A stretch of 64,000 nt of DNA from Clostridiales bacterium (GCA_004558525.1 SFCQ01000001.1:69117-133116), one strand, 5' to 3'; shown: positions 17,712 to 26,703, counted from the first letter of the stretch. Made by a program: numbers and translations. Notes: generated by a model not told the origin, from the sequence alone.

Positions 17712-17872
17712 AGGAAGCACTGATCGAACCGGCGCGGCGTCATGGCTGCTGATCATTCCGTCACAGCTTATGCAAAAAGCCTCGACATAGCTCCGCTGTG
17801 CCTGCGTTTTTTGCCCGGCTCAGACAAAAACCATCTCACCTGCCGCCGTCTCTTATTTGATCGGCACTTCCT
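17712..17872. repeat. Short dispersed repeat with inverted ends, copy 2
   Basis: 161 bp. Ends are imperfect inverted repeats: AGGAAGCACTGATCGAA (17712-17728) against the complement of TTTGATCGGCACTTCCT (17856-17872), 13 of 17 matching. The core containing TCACAGCTTATGCAAAAAGC matches the copy at 9337-9488. It has the size and ends of a miniature inverted-repeat element and codes for no transposase. It lies just upstream of the YedE-type gene. Confidence 0.72.
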
Positions 17873-17925
17873 CAGCGCGGCATGTACGCGCTATGGAATT
17901 TTATTTTATTGTAGGAGATACGCAT

Positions 17926-19011
17926 ATGAAAAAGGTAAACTGGTTGGTCGTTATCGCCGGCGCAATAGTCGGCATTGCGGCTGTGCTGCTCACCGTGCTT
18001 GGCAACCCCAAGAACATGGGCTTCTGCATAGCCTGCTTTTTGAGGGACATTGCCGGCGCGTGCAAGCTGCATGGCGCGACTGTTGTTCAGTATGTAAGGC
18101 CTGAGATAATAGGCCTTGTCCTTGGTTCCTGCATAATGGCGCTGATAACCGGCGAATGGCGCTCAAAGGGCGGCTCTTCACCGGCTACAAGGTTCGTTCT
18201 CGGCGCGTTTGTTATGATAGGGGCGCTTGCGTTCCTCGGCTGCCCGCTGCGCATGGTAATACGCCTTGGCGGCGGCGATCTTAACGCGCTTGTCGGCCTT
18301 ATCGGCTTTACGATAGGCATTTTCATAGGAGTTCAGTTCACAAAGCGCGGCTTTTCCCTTAAGCGCAACTATACACTCGCTGTCACCGAGGGCAGCGTCC
18401 TCCCTGCGCTTATGATAGGACTCCTCATATTGGTTATCGCCGTACCCTCGCTCTTTAATTCAAGCGAAAAAGGCCCCGGCACAATGCATGCCAATATGTT
18501 CATCGCCCTGGGCATAGCGCTTATAGTTGGCGCGCTTGCGCAGAGGAGCCGTCTTTGCATGGTTGGCGGCATACGCGATGGCATGATGTTTGGCGATTTC
18601 AAGCTGCTGTATGGCTTTGTGGCCATATTCCTCGTGGTGCTTATAGGCAATCTTGCGCTTGGCAGCTTCAAGCTCGGCTTCAGCGGTCAGCCTGTTGCGC
18701 ATAGCGACCATGTTTGGAATCTGCTCGGCATGCTGCTGGTCGGCTGGGGCTCGGTATTGCTCGGCGGCTGCCCGCTCAGGCAGCTTATACTTGCGGGCGA
18801 GGGCAATGGCGATAGCGCCATAGCCGTGCTTGGCATGATAGCCGGAGCTGCGTTTGCGCACAACTTTGGCCTTGCCGGAGCCGCCGCAACGGCCGAGGCT
18901 GCCGGCGGCGTAGGCACAAACGGCAGGATAGCGGTAATACTTGGCATAGCCGTAGTGCTTGTCATCTCGCTTGCCAACATGCCCAAGAAAGAAGCTGCAA
19001 AGGCTGAGTAA
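17926..19011 (+). CDS. yedE: YedE-type membrane transporter, putative selenium transporter
   Basis: 361 aa from ATG 17926 (AGGAGA upstream). Polytopic membrane protein of the YeeE/YedE family with about nine hydrophobic segments and the conserved Cys motifs FCIACFLRDIAGA, FLGCPLRM and LLGGCPLRQ, which line the transport path in relatives that move thiosulfate. The genes that follow (TusA/YedF-like, DUF3343, selA, selB, tRNA-Sec) argue that the cargo is a selenium compound. The substrate is inferred from context. Confidence 0.85.
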   Translation: MKKVNWLVVIAGAIVGIAAVLLTVLGNPKNMGFCIACFLRDIAGACKLHGATVVQYVRPEIIGLVLGSCIMALITGEWRSKGGSSPATRFVLGAFVMIGALAFLGCPLRMVIRLGGGDLNALVGLIGFTIGIFIGVQFTKRGFSLKRNYTLAVTEGSVLPALMIGLLILVIAVPSLFNSSEKGPGTMHANMFIALGIALIVGALAQRSRLCMVGGIRDGMMFGDFKLLYGFVAIFLVVLIGNLALGSFKLGFSGQPVAHSDHVWNLLGMLLVGWGSVLLGGCPLRQLILAGEGNGDSAIAVLGMIAGAAFAHNFGLAGAAATAEAAGGVGTNGRIAVILGIAVVLVISLANMPKKEAAKAE

Positions 19012-19064
19012 GCCTGAGCTTACAGCAAAAAGACTATTTGACTGATTGAAAGGAATATACTACC

Positions 19065-19268
19065 ATGGTAGATGCAAGAGGTCTTGTGTGCCCAATGCCC
19101 GTGGCAATGGTGCAGAAGGAAGTCAAAAAGAACGCTCCGGCGGAGCTTACGGTGCTTGTTGACGATAAGTGCGCGGTAGAGAACATAAGCCGCTTCGCTT
19201 CAAACGCCGGATATGAGGTCAGCGTGGAGAAGGAAGGAACGGATTACCGTTTAACGCTTAAAAAGTGA
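19065..19268 (+). CDS. yedF: TusA/SirA-like protein of the YedF selenium-associated type
   Basis: 67 aa, one TusA fold. The family Cys lies in the N-terminal MVDARGLVCPMPVAM motif, where TusA proteins carry a persulfide. It lacks the C-terminal DsrE-like domain of full-length YedF; the separate DUF3343 gene follows with a GTGA start/stop overlap. Role inferred as carrying reduced sulfur or selenium toward SelD/SelA. AAAGG lies upstream of ATG 19065. Confidence 0.82.
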   Translation: MVDARGLVCPMPVAMVQKEVKKNAPAELTVLVDDKCAVENISRFASNAGYEVSVEKEGTDYRLTLKK

Positions 19269-19516
19269 GTGAGTTCATAGCAACGTTTCATACGCACCTT
19301 GCCGCCATAATGGCGGACAGGCAGCTTAAGGCGCTCGGCTTGCGCTCAACTATGCTGCCCGTGCCGAGGGCGCTTAGCTCCTCCTGCGGTACTGCCGTAA
19401 GATACGCGGCTGATTCCGCGCACATAGATGCGCTTGGCGAGGATGCCGAAAGGGCGTACAGGATATTGCCGGACGGCAAAAAGGAAACGTACGAGCTGCT
19501 TTACGAAAACGAGTAG
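19265..19516 (+). CDS. DUF3343 small protein, putative Se/S carrier
   Basis: 83 aa from GTG 19265, which overlaps the stop of the TusA-like gene (GTGA). SEFIATFHTHLAAIMADRQL followed by MLPVPRALSSSCGTAVRYA fits the DUF3343 family, whose members carry a Cys in an SSSCG-like motif and often neighbour selenium genes. Probably a sulfur or selenium carrier. It ends in TAG, a rare stop in this window. Confidence 0.8.
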   Translation: MSEFIATFHTHLAAIMADRQLKALGLRSTMLPVPRALSSSCGTAVRYAADSAHIDALGEDAERAYRILPDGKKETYELLYENE

Positions 19517-19517
19517 C

Positions 19518-19555
19518 TTCCACAAAGGACTGAAAGCTGATATAATTAAATCAGC
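19518..19555 (+). promoter_or_regulatory. Possible internal promoter and palindrome before selA
   Basis: TTCCAC (19518-19523), 17 bp, TATAAT (19541-19546). The -10 sits inside GCTGAT...ATCAGC (19536-19555). This may give selAB separate expression; the -35 is poor. Confidence 0.4.
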
Positions 19556-19578
19556 CTAAGCCGAAAGGAAGCAAAACG

Positions 19579-20964
19579 ATGAACAAAAGCTTATTGAGAG
19601 ACATACCTAAGGTGGACGATCTTATCAGGTCGTCCGCCTTAGCGTATTTATTTGAAGATATGCCCAGGGCTACGGCGATAGAGGCTATAAGGGAGGAGCT
19701 TGAAGCCCTCCGCCGGGCCGTGTTTTCAGGCGATATTGAGGCTATGCCATCGCAAAAGAGCATAATCGAAAACGCTTACGAGCGCGCAAAGCTGAAAGCC
19801 AGGCCGAGCCTCAGGGGCGTGATAAACGGCACGGGGGTTGTGCTGCACACGAATCTTGGCAGGGCGTGTATTCCGGCCGAGGCTGTGGCCGCGATAGTAA
19901 ACGCGGCAAGGGGCTATTCAACGCTTGAATACGATGTTGCTTCAGGCTCTAGGGGAGAAAGGTATTCTCATATAGAAAAGCTTTTGTGCTCGCTTACCGG
20001 CGCCGAAAGCGCAATGGCTGTGAATAACAACGCCGCCGCGGTGCTGCTGGTGCTTTCCGCATTGACTTCCGGTGGAGAAGTGATAGTGAGCAGGGGCGAG
20101 CTTGTTGAAATAGGCGGCAGCTTCAGGGTGCCTGAGATAATGGAAAGCTGCGGCGCAAAGCTTAAAGAGGTAGGCACGACGAACAAAACGCATATAAGCG
20201 ATTACGAAAACGCCATAACGGAGCAGACGCGGGCCATAATGAAGGTGCATACGAGCAATTACAGGATAGTCGGCTTTACCGAGACCGTATCGAGGCAGGC
20301 TATGGCCGAGACCGCGCACAAAAACGGACTGGTGTTCATAGAGGATCTTGGCAGCGGCAGCCTTGTCGATCTTAACCTGTTCGGCATAAGGGAGGAGCCT
20401 ACGGTGCTTGACCCGGTACGGGCCGGGGCGGACGTGGTTTCCTTTTCCGGCGATAAGCTGCTCGGCGGGCCGCAGGCCGGCATCATAATAGGGAAAAAGA
20501 AGTATATCGATATATTAAAAAAGCACCCGCTCACAAGGGCGATGCGCATAGATAAGCTTACGCTTGCCGCGCTTGAGGCCACATTAAGATGCTATGCCGA
20601 AAACAGGCAGCTTGAGGCCATACCCACGCTCAGGATGCTTGCCTGTTCTGAGCAGGAGCTTAAGGAAAAGGCTGAAAGGCTGGCGGCAATGCTGAACGAA
20701 AGCGGGATACGGGCGGAAGCCGTGGCCGTAGAGGATCAGGTGGGCGGCGGCAGCGTGCCTATGCAGCTTCTTAAGGCATATGCCGTGGCCGTATATACTG
20801 ACAAGCTGACGCCGGAGCAGCTTGAAAAAAAGCTCAGGCTGTCTGAGCCGCCCATAATAGGGCGCATAGATCACGACAGATATCTGCTGCATGTGCGCAC
20901 AATAGAGCAGGCGCAGTTTGAATGCATTGCTTCCGCGGCATGCGCGGCAGTTGCGGAGGGCTAA
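19579..20964 (+). CDS. selA: L-seryl-tRNA(Sec) selenium transferase
   Basis: PLP enzyme that converts seryl-tRNA(Sec) to selenocysteyl-tRNA(Sec) using selenophosphate. 461 aa, the usual bacterial size. The PLP lysine lies in SFSGDKLLGGPQAGIIIG; GTGVVLHTNLGRA near residue 85 is also typical. AAAGGAAG upstream of ATG 19579. The stop shares a base with the selB start, so the two are coupled. Confidence 0.96.
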   Translation: MNKSLLRDIPKVDDLIRSSALAYLFEDMPRATAIEAIREELEALRRAVFSGDIEAMPSQKSIIENAYERAKLKARPSLRGVINGTGVVLHTNLGRACIPAEAVAAIVNAARGYSTLEYDVASGSRGERYSHIEKLLCSLTGAESAMAVNNNAAAVLLVLSALTSGGEVIVSRGELVEIGGSFRVPEIMESCGAKLKEVGTTNKTHISDYENAITEQTRAIMKVHTSNYRIVGFTETVSRQAMAETAHKNGLVFIEDLGSGSLVDLNLFGIREEPTVLDPVRAGADVVSFSGDKLLGGPQAGIIIGKKKYIDILKKHPLTRAMRIDKLTLAALEATLRCYAENRQLEAIPTLRMLACSEQELKEKAERLAAMLNESGIRAEAVAVEDQVGGGSVPMQLLKAYAVAVYTDKLTPEQLEKKLRLSEPPIIGRIDHDRYLLHVRTIEQAQFECIASAACAAVAEG

Positions 20965-22883
20965 TGATGAAGCATGTGATAATAGGCACCGCCGGCCATG
21001 TGGATCATGGCAAGACGCTTTTGATAAAGGCGCTTACAGGCATAGATACGGACAGGCTGATAGAGGAAAAAAAGCGCGGTATAACGATTGAGCTTGGCTT
21101 TGCGCACATAGACTGGCCGGACGGCACGCAGGCCGGTATAGTTGACGTTCCCGGGCACGAAAAGTTCATCAAAAACATGCTTGCCGGCGCAGGCGGCATA
21201 GACCTTGCCATGCTTGTTGTTGCGGCGGACGAAGGCTTTATGCCGCAGACGGTGGAGCATCTTAACATATTGACGCTGCTTGGCGTGAAGGACGGGCTTA
21301 TAGTCATAACCAAAAAGGATATGGTGGACGAGGAATGGCTCGACATGATAAAGGAGGAGGTGCGGCAAAGGGCCGTAGGCTCATTCCTTGAAAACAAGCC
21401 CGTAATATGCGTTTCGGCATACACGGGCGAGGGGATACCGCAGCTTAAGCAGGCGCTGTATGAGCTTGTGAACAAGGCGAGTGAAAAAAGCGTGAGGGTG
21501 GCGTTCAGACTGCCTATAGACAGGGTGTTTTCCGTAGACGGCTTCGGCACGGTGGTAACAGGCACGCTTATAGAGGGCTGCATGAACGAGGGCGACGCCG
21601 CCGAGCTTGTGCCAAGCGGCGTACAGACGAGGGTGCGCAACCTTCAGGTGCATGGCAACACGGTCAAAACAGCATACGCGGGCCAGAGGGTAGCGGTCAA
21701 CCTTGCTTCCGTCAAAAAAACCGACGTGCAGAGGGGGGACTGCGTAGCCAAGCCAAACAGCGTGAGGGTATCGCGCATGCTCGATGTCAAGCTGAACAAT
21801 CTTAAGGATTCCGGCAGGGTCATAACCAACGATATGCAGGTGCATCTTTATCACGGCTCGGCCGTTATGCTCGCCAAGGTTGTGTTGCTGGATAAGGACG
21901 CGCTGCAGCCGGGCGAAAGCGGCTACGCTCAGCTTAGAATGACGGAGCCTATCGCCACAAAAAACGGGGACAGGTTCGTTATAAGGTTCTATTCCCCGCT
22001 TGAGACCATAGGCGGCGGCGTGATACTTGACGATGCGCCCATAAAGCATAAGCGCAACGCCGCGGGCGTTATAGAGGCGCTTAAAATCAAAGAAAGCGGC
22101 ACCGCTTCCGACAGGGTGCTTCAGCTTATAAACGAGTTCGGCACGGCATTGCCAACGGCGGAAAAGCTGAACGCCAAGCTTATGATAGACAATGACGAGC
22201 TTGATGCGGAGCTTGGGGAGCTTATCTCCTGCGGAAGGGCGGTGGAGCCGATAAGAGGCAGGTACATATCGTCGCTTGCGCTGGATAAGGTTGCGGAGGC
22301 TGCAAGGCAGGCGCTGAATCAATACCACAGGCAGAATCCGCTGCATGCCGGCATGAAGGCTGCCGAGCTTAGGCAAAAGGTGTTCAAATCGCCCGATCAG
22401 GCGATAAGCGATGCGCTCATCGCGGAGCTTTGCAGGGAGGGCACGATAAAAAAGACGGGCGAGCGCTATGCCGCAGCGGATTTTGAGGTGCGCTATACCA
22501 AGCGGCAAAACGGCATACGCGCCAAGCTGATAAGCTACTATGATGGCGCCGGAATAGAGCCTGTAACGGTTGACGAGGTAATGGCCGCATATCCCGTGAA
22601 CGAGCGAACGGACTTTAAGCAGGTGCTCGACAGCGTGGTAAGCTCCGGCGATATCGTGATGCTAACGCCGCAGATATGCTATTCCAAGCAGGCCTACGAT
22701 AAGGCGTGCGAAGCCGCAAAGCGGCATTTTTCAGAGCATGACACAATGACGCTTGCCGAGTTCAGGGACGCGCTTTCAACCTCAAGAAAGTATGCGCTTG
22801 CGGTGCTTGAATACTTTGACAAGCTTGGCATAACAAGAAAAGACGGCGATTACAGAAGGCTGAACAAGGGCTTTGCGGAATAA
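20964..22883 (+). CDS. selB: Selenocysteine-specific elongation factor SelB
   Basis: GTPase that brings Sec-tRNA to UGA codons marked by a SECIS hairpin. About 639 aa. G1 GTAGHVDHGKT, G3 DVPGHEKF and G4 TKKD are intact; beta-barrel domains follow, and the C-terminal part has winged-helix repeats that bind SECIS RNA. Two in-frame ATGs at 20964 (overlapping the selA TAA) and 20967; GGAGGG lies upstream. tRNA-Sec follows 55 bp later. Confidence 0.95.
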   Translation: MMKHVIIGTAGHVDHGKTLLIKALTGIDTDRLIEEKKRGITIELGFAHIDWPDGTQAGIVDVPGHEKFIKNMLAGAGGIDLAMLVVAADEGFMPQTVEHLNILTLLGVKDGLIVITKKDMVDEEWLDMIKEEVRQRAVGSFLENKPVICVSAYTGEGIPQLKQALYELVNKASEKSVRVAFRLPIDRVFSVDGFGTVVTGTLIEGCMNEGDAAELVPSGVQTRVRNLQVHGNTVKTAYAGQRVAVNLASVKKTDVQRGDCVAKPNSVRVSRMLDVKLNNLKDSGRVITNDMQVHLYHGSAVMLAKVVLLDKDALQPGESGYAQLRMTEPIATKNGDRFVIRFYSPLETIGGGVILDDAPIKHKRNAAGVIEALKIKESGTASDRVLQLINEFGTALPTAEKLNAKLMIDNDELDAELGELISCGRAVEPIRGRYISSLALDKVAEAARQALNQYHRQNPLHAGMKAAELRQKVFKSPDQAISDALIAELCREGTIKKTGERYAAADFEVRYTKRQNGIRAKLISYYDGAGIEPVTVDEVMAAYPVNERTDFKQVLDSVVSSGDIVMLTPQICYSKQAYDKACEAAKRHFSEHDTMTLAEFRDALSTSRKYALAVLEYFDKLGITRKDGDYRRLNKGFAE

Positions 22884-22896
22884 AGCATATTCGTGC

Positions 22897-22926
22897 TTGC
22901 CCAAAGGCATAAAGCCATGCTATAAT
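22897..22926 (+). promoter_or_regulatory. Promoter of the tRNA-Sec gene
   Basis: TTGCCC (22897-22902), 18-bp spacer, TATAAT (22921-22926). The tRNA begins 13 bp after the -10 box. Confidence 0.7.
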
Positions 22927-22938
22927 ACCCCAGCATAT

Positions 22939-23035
22939 GGGAGCAGATAAGTGCTGGTGTGCTTCGCGGTCTTCAAAACCGTTGCAGGTGGTGAAGAGCT
23001 GCCCAGGTGGGTTCGATTCCCACATGCTCTCGCCA
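22939..23035 (+). tRNA. selC: tRNA-Sec (anticodon TCA)
   Basis: 97 nt including an encoded CCA. The anticodon TCA is at 22973-22975 in CTTCAAAA. It has a long extra arm, a T-arm GTGGG-TTCGATT-CCCAC and an acceptor stem starting GGGAGCA and ending TGCTCTC plus G-CCA. Length and long variable arm are those of bacterial selenocysteine tRNA. It decodes the in-frame UGAs of grdA and grdB just downstream. Confidence 0.96.
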
Positions 23036-23069
23036 GTAAAGGGGTCTTGCCCGGCAAGCCCGAAGGTTG

Positions 23070-23106
23070 TCGAAAAAGTGGCTGTTCGCCACTTTTTCGA
23101 GTTTTT
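23070..23106 (+). terminator. Terminator after tRNA-Sec, module A of the palindromic repeat family
   Basis: TCGAAAAAGTGGC pairs with GCCACTTTTTCGA (23070-23100), followed by GTTTTT. A module of the dispersed repeat family serves here as an intrinsic terminator. A D-like remnant (CCCTTAACGCCCCCC) follows near 23155. Confidence 0.8.
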
Positions 23107-23290
23107 AGGCTTCTTATCCTGAGGCACGGCTCCTTCGGCTTAATTCTCAGCCGACCCTTAACGCCCCCCGTTTATTTTGACAGACTCATTGTTAGTATTT
23201 GCAAGAAATACCGTATATTGTGAATCGTCTAATTTTTAACACAACATACAGACGTGTTATCGTGATTTCCGATAATAAGGGGGATTTTTA

Positions 23291-23319
23291 TTGACATTCA
23301 GGCGTTTATAAGCTATTGT
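23291..23319 (+). promoter_or_regulatory. Promoter of the glycine reductase operon
   Basis: TTGACA at 23291-23296, 17-bp spacer, TATTGT at 23314-23319. The transcript would start just upstream of the glycine riboswitch. Confidence 0.72.
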
Positions 23320-23374
23320 ATATGATGTGAGGAAGGTCATTGCTTCACAAGCTAACTGAATAGCTTCGGAAGAT

Positions 23375-23542
23375 GGTTACAGGAGATCCGCTTAGACGGA
23401 GCCGAAGGAATAAGCTCAGTACCGGCCAAGGCTGGGCGAACATCTCAGGCAAACGGACTGCAACCTGACAAGCTCTGGAAAGCGAAAGCACCGAAGGCGC
23501 AACCCGAATGAAATGGGGAATCTCTCAGGTAAATTCACAGAG
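23375..23542 (+). ncRNA. Tandem glycine riboswitch (two aptamers)
   Basis: Two adjacent aptamers. Aptamer 1 (23375-23466) has a closing GGTT/AACC stem and the conserved GCCGAAGG and ATCTCAGGCAAA cores. Aptamer 2 (23471-23542) has CACCGAAGGCGCAA and ATCTCTCAGGTAAA and a closing CTCTG/CAGAG P1 stem (23473-23477 with 23538-23542). The 3' strand of P1 is also the 5' arm of the terminator that follows, so glycine binding should favour read-through: an ON switch for the glycine reductase genes. Confidence 0.95.
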
Positions 23543-23586
23543 TCTGGCACTGGTATTAAGTATTACCGTTTGCCGGCTCTGTTTTT
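23538..23586 (+). terminator. Glycine-controlled terminator of the riboswitch
   Basis: CAGAGTCTGGCA (23538-23549) pairs with TGCCGGCTCTG (23571-23581), followed by TTTTT. Its 5' arm is shared with P1 of aptamer 2, the expression platform for transcriptional control. Confidence 0.85.
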
Positions 23587-23629
23587 GATTTACGGAATAT
23601 GCCGGCGGCGGGCGGAGGCTGCACGAGAC

Positions 23630-24049
23630 ATGAAAAACGGGCGCGATTTCCTGATAATCACCAATAATCCGCTGGTGGAAAGGTGCCTTAGGGAATACTA
23701 TGAGGTATCGTTTTTGCCTGATGAAAGCTACAGGGGAATACTGGTGCTCGTGCGGGATAAGATATACTTGGGGCATAAGCTATATACGCATCCGCTTTCA
23801 GGCAGCGTTAAGCCGAACGAGACGCCGTACAAATCGGTGGTTATATCCAAGGCCGTGCATGGGTTTGACGCCGGCGAGGCCGAGATAATATCCAACTGCA
23901 TCGCTGCGTTTGACAAGTTCAGCCCCAGGAAAAGGCCGCTTAGCGACAAGATACTTAACGACTTTCAACTAATAGACTATACCCTGCTTTGCGGCGCGCT
24001 TGATTACGACGCGGCGGCGGGTCTTAGTAAAATAAATACCCCAATATAA
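23630..24049 (+). CDS. grdX: GrdX family protein, first gene of the glycine reductase operon
   Basis: 139 aa from ATG 23630 with GGAGG at 23614-23618. Starts MKNGRDFLIITNNPLV, typical of GrdX, a small protein encoded at the head of glycine reductase operons. Its biochemical role is not established. The frame is open further upstream to 23513, but that part overlaps riboswitch and terminator RNA and is not coding. It lies 33 bp before grdE. Confidence 0.85.
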   Translation: MKNGRDFLIITNNPLVERCLREYYEVSFLPDESYRGILVLVRDKIYLGHKLYTHPLSGSVKPNETPYKSVVISKAVHGFDAGEAEIISNCIAAFDKFSPRKRPLSDKILNDFQLIDYTLLCGALDYDAAAGLSKINTPI

Positions 24050-24082
24050 CCATGCAAAAAAACTAAGGAGGAGGTGTTCGCT

Positions 24083-25375
24083 TTGAAATTGGAATTGGGC
24101 TTTATAGAGATTAAAGACATTCAATTCTCAAACGAATCCAAAGTTGAAAACGGAACGCTTTTCATCAACGCCGATGCCGTGAAGGAGTTCGTATATCAGG
24201 ACGACGACGTTAAGGCTTGTGTTAAGTCTGTGAGCTTTGATATCGCAAAGCCGGGCGAAAGCGTTCGCATTACCCCTGTCAAGGACGTTATCGAGCCTCG
24301 CGTTAAGGTAGAAGGCCCGGGCGGCGAGTTCCCCGGCGTCATCGCCAAGGTCGATACCGTAGGCAGCGGTAAGACCCATGTCCTGCGCGGCATGGCCATA
24401 GTGACCGCCGGCCCTATAGTCGGCTTCCAGGAAGGCATAATAGACATGACGGGCCCTGGCGCGGATTACACCCCGTTCTCCAAGCTGAACAACCTCGTTA
24501 TGGTATGCCAGCCCGTTGAAGGCGTGCATCAGCATGAGTATGAGCATGCCGTGCGTATAGCCGGTCTGCGCGCCGCTACGTTCGTGGGCGAGCTTGGCCG
24601 CAATGTCACCCCCGATGAGAGCAAGACATATGAAACGCTTGGCATACGCGAAGGGCTTGAAAAGTACCCCAACCTGCCGCGCGTTGGCTATGTCCACATG
24701 CTGCAGAGCCAGGGCCTGCTCCACGACACTTATGTTTACGGCGTGGACGCAAAGCGCACCCTTACCACTATCATCTATCCTACCGAGACGATGGACGGCG
24801 CTATCATAAGCGGCAACTGCGTGTCTGCCTGCGACAAGAACACCACCTATCATCATCAGAACAACCCTGTCGTTGCCGACCTGTTCGAGCAGCACGGCAA
24901 GACGCTCAACTACGTCTGCAACATAATCACCAACGAGAACGTATACCTTGCAGACAAGCAGCGTTCCTCCGACTGGAGCGCCAAGCTTTGCCGCCTGCTT
25001 GACCTTGACGGCGTTATAGTGAGCCAGGAGGGCTTCGGCAACCCCGATACCGACCTTATCATGAATACCAAGAAGATAGAGCAGGTTGGCGTTAAGACCA
25101 CCATAATCACCGACGAGTACGCCGGTCAGGACGGTAAGAGCCAGTCCCTTGCCGACGCTGATCCTCTGGCGGACGCCGTCGTTACCGGCGGCAATGCCAA
25201 TATGCCCATAGTCCTGCCCAAGCTTGACAAGGTCATAGGCACTCTTGATTACGTTGACAAGATCGCCGGCGGCCATGCGGGCTCGCTCAGGCCTGACGGT
25301 TCAATAGAGGCGGAGCTGCAGGTAATAACCGGCGCCACCAATGAGATGGGCTTCAACCGCCTCAGCGCGAGATAA
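24083..25375 (+). CDS. grdE: Glycine reductase component B proprotein GrdE
   Basis: Proprotein of the substrate-binding component of glycine reductase; members are cleaved to two subunits and the new N-terminus becomes a pyruvoyl group that binds glycine. 430 aa from TTG 24083 (KLELGFIEIKDIQF), chosen because AAGGAGGAG at 24065-24073 is correctly spaced to it, while the in-frame GTG at 24074 directly abuts that site. The processing-site cysteine region reads SGNCVSACDKNTTYHHQNNP. Cytoplasmic, partner of GrdB. Confidence 0.94.
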   Translation: MKLELGFIEIKDIQFSNESKVENGTLFINADAVKEFVYQDDDVKACVKSVSFDIAKPGESVRITPVKDVIEPRVKVEGPGGEFPGVIAKVDTVGSGKTHVLRGMAIVTAGPIVGFQEGIIDMTGPGADYTPFSKLNNLVMVCQPVEGVHQHEYEHAVRIAGLRAATFVGELGRNVTPDESKTYETLGIREGLEKYPNLPRVGYVHMLQSQGLLHDTYVYGVDAKRTLTTIIYPTETMDGAIISGNCVSACDKNTTYHHQNNPVVADLFEQHGKTLNYVCNIITNENVYLADKQRSSDWSAKLCRLLDLDGVIVSQEGFGNPDTDLIMNTKKIEQVGVKTTIITDEYAGQDGKSQSLADADPLADAVVTGGNANMPIVLPKLDKVIGTLDYVDKIAGGHAGSLRPDGSIEAELQVITGATNEMGFNRLSAR

Positions 25376-25398
25376 GCCGGAAAGGAGATTAAAGAAGC

Positions 25399-26703
25399 AT
25401 GAGTTATCGTGTAGTACACTACATCAACCAGTTCTTCGCCCAGATAGGCGGCGAGGAAATGGCTCATATCGCTCCTGAGCTGAGGGAAGGCGCCGTAGGC
25501 CCGGGCATGGCGCTCAACATGGCTTGGAAGGGCGAGGCTGAGATAGTCAACACCATCGTGTGCGGCGACTCTCACTTTGCCGAGCATGAAAAAGAGGCCA
25601 AGGCCCAGATACTTGCCTGGGTCAAGGAGATAAATCCGGATCTGTTCATAGCGGGTCCCGCGTTCAACGCCGGCCGTTACGGCTATGCCTGCGCCAACGT
25701 TGCGCTTGCGGTAAAGGAGGAGCTTGGCATCCCCGTGCTTACCGGTATGTATGAGGAAAACCCCGGCGCCGACCTTAAGGATAAGCTCCTCATAGTCGCC
25801 ACCACCAACAACGCCGCGGGCATGCGTAAGGCTGCGCCCACTATGGCAAAGCTTGCGCTTAAGCTGCTTAAGGGTGAAAAGCTCGGCGCTTCCTGCGAAG
25901 ACGGTTATATGAACAACGGCGTCCGCGTCAACTTCTTTGAGAAGGAGCGCGGCTCGGAGCGTGCCGTGAAGATGCTGCTCAACAAGCTTGCTGACAAGCC
26001 CTTCACCACAGAGTACCCGATGCCTTCATTTGACCGCGTTGCCCCCAATCCTGCCGTTAAGGATCTGAGCCACGCCGTAGTGGCGCTGTGCACAAGCGGC
26101 GGCATCGTACCCAAGGGCAACCCCGACCATATCGAGTCCTCATCCGCCTCTCACTATGGCGAATACTGCATAGCGGGCGTGGAGTCGCTGACTTCCGATA
26201 AGTATGAGACCGCTCACGGCGGCTATGACCCTGTATATGCAAACGAAGACCCGAACCGCGTGCTGCCTGTTGACGTTTTGCGCGAGTTTGAGCGCGAAGG
26301 CAGGATAGGCAAGCTGTATGATTACTTCTATACCACCGTCGGTAACGGAACCGCCGTCGCCAATGCTAAAAAGTTCGCTGCGGAATATGCTCAGAAGCTT
26401 AAGCAGGCCGGTGTAAACGCCGTTATCATGACATCGACCTGAGGAACCTGCACGCGTTGCGGTGCAACGATGGTCAAAGAAATCGAAAGGGCTGGTATAC
26501 CTGTGGTTCACATGTGTACCGTTACCCCAATATCCATGACGGTCGGCGCGAACAGGATAGTTCCCACCATCGCCATACCTCACCCCCTTGGCAACCCCGC
26601 GCTTACTCCTGAGGAGGAATATGCCCTCCGTAAGAAGCTGGTAAGCCGCGCTCTTGAGGCGCTGACTACCGAGGTAAAGGATCAGACCATATTCGAGGTT
26701 TGA
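25399..26703 (+). CDS. grdB: Glycine reductase component B selenoprotein GrdB, UGA read as Sec
   Basis: 434 residues. The in-frame TGA at 26440-26442 (codon 348) is followed by open frame to TGA 26701-26703, and the flanking residues TST-U-GTCTRCGATMVKEIE match the known GrdB Sec site, so this is recoding and not a stop. The Sec attacks the Schiff-base-bound glycine to give Se-carboxymethylselenocysteine, passed to GrdA. A SECIS-like hairpin lies just after the UGA. AAAGGAG upstream of ATG 25399. A gene caller not aware of Sec would truncate it at 26442. Confidence 0.95.
26440..26469 (+). promoter_or_regulatory. Selenocysteine UGA and SECIS-like hairpin of grdB
   Basis: The UGA (26440-26442) is followed after 12 nt by CGTTGC-GGT-GCAACG (26455-26469), a perfect six-pair stem with a G-containing loop beginning 19 nt after the codon, within the distance expected for a bacterial SECIS. 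Confidence 0.75.

Noticed and set aside
17742..18104. Open frame across the MITE-like element
   Set aside because: It is in repeat DNA and overlaps the YedE-type start in another frame; no ribosome site.
23513..23629. Upstream extension of the grdX frame
   Set aside because: It runs through aptamer 2 and the terminator of the glycine riboswitch.
26440..26442. In-frame TGA splitting grdB into two ORFs
   Set aside because: Flanking residues are those of the known GrdB selenocysteine site, and tRNA-Sec, selA and selB are next door. It is recoding, not a broken gene.
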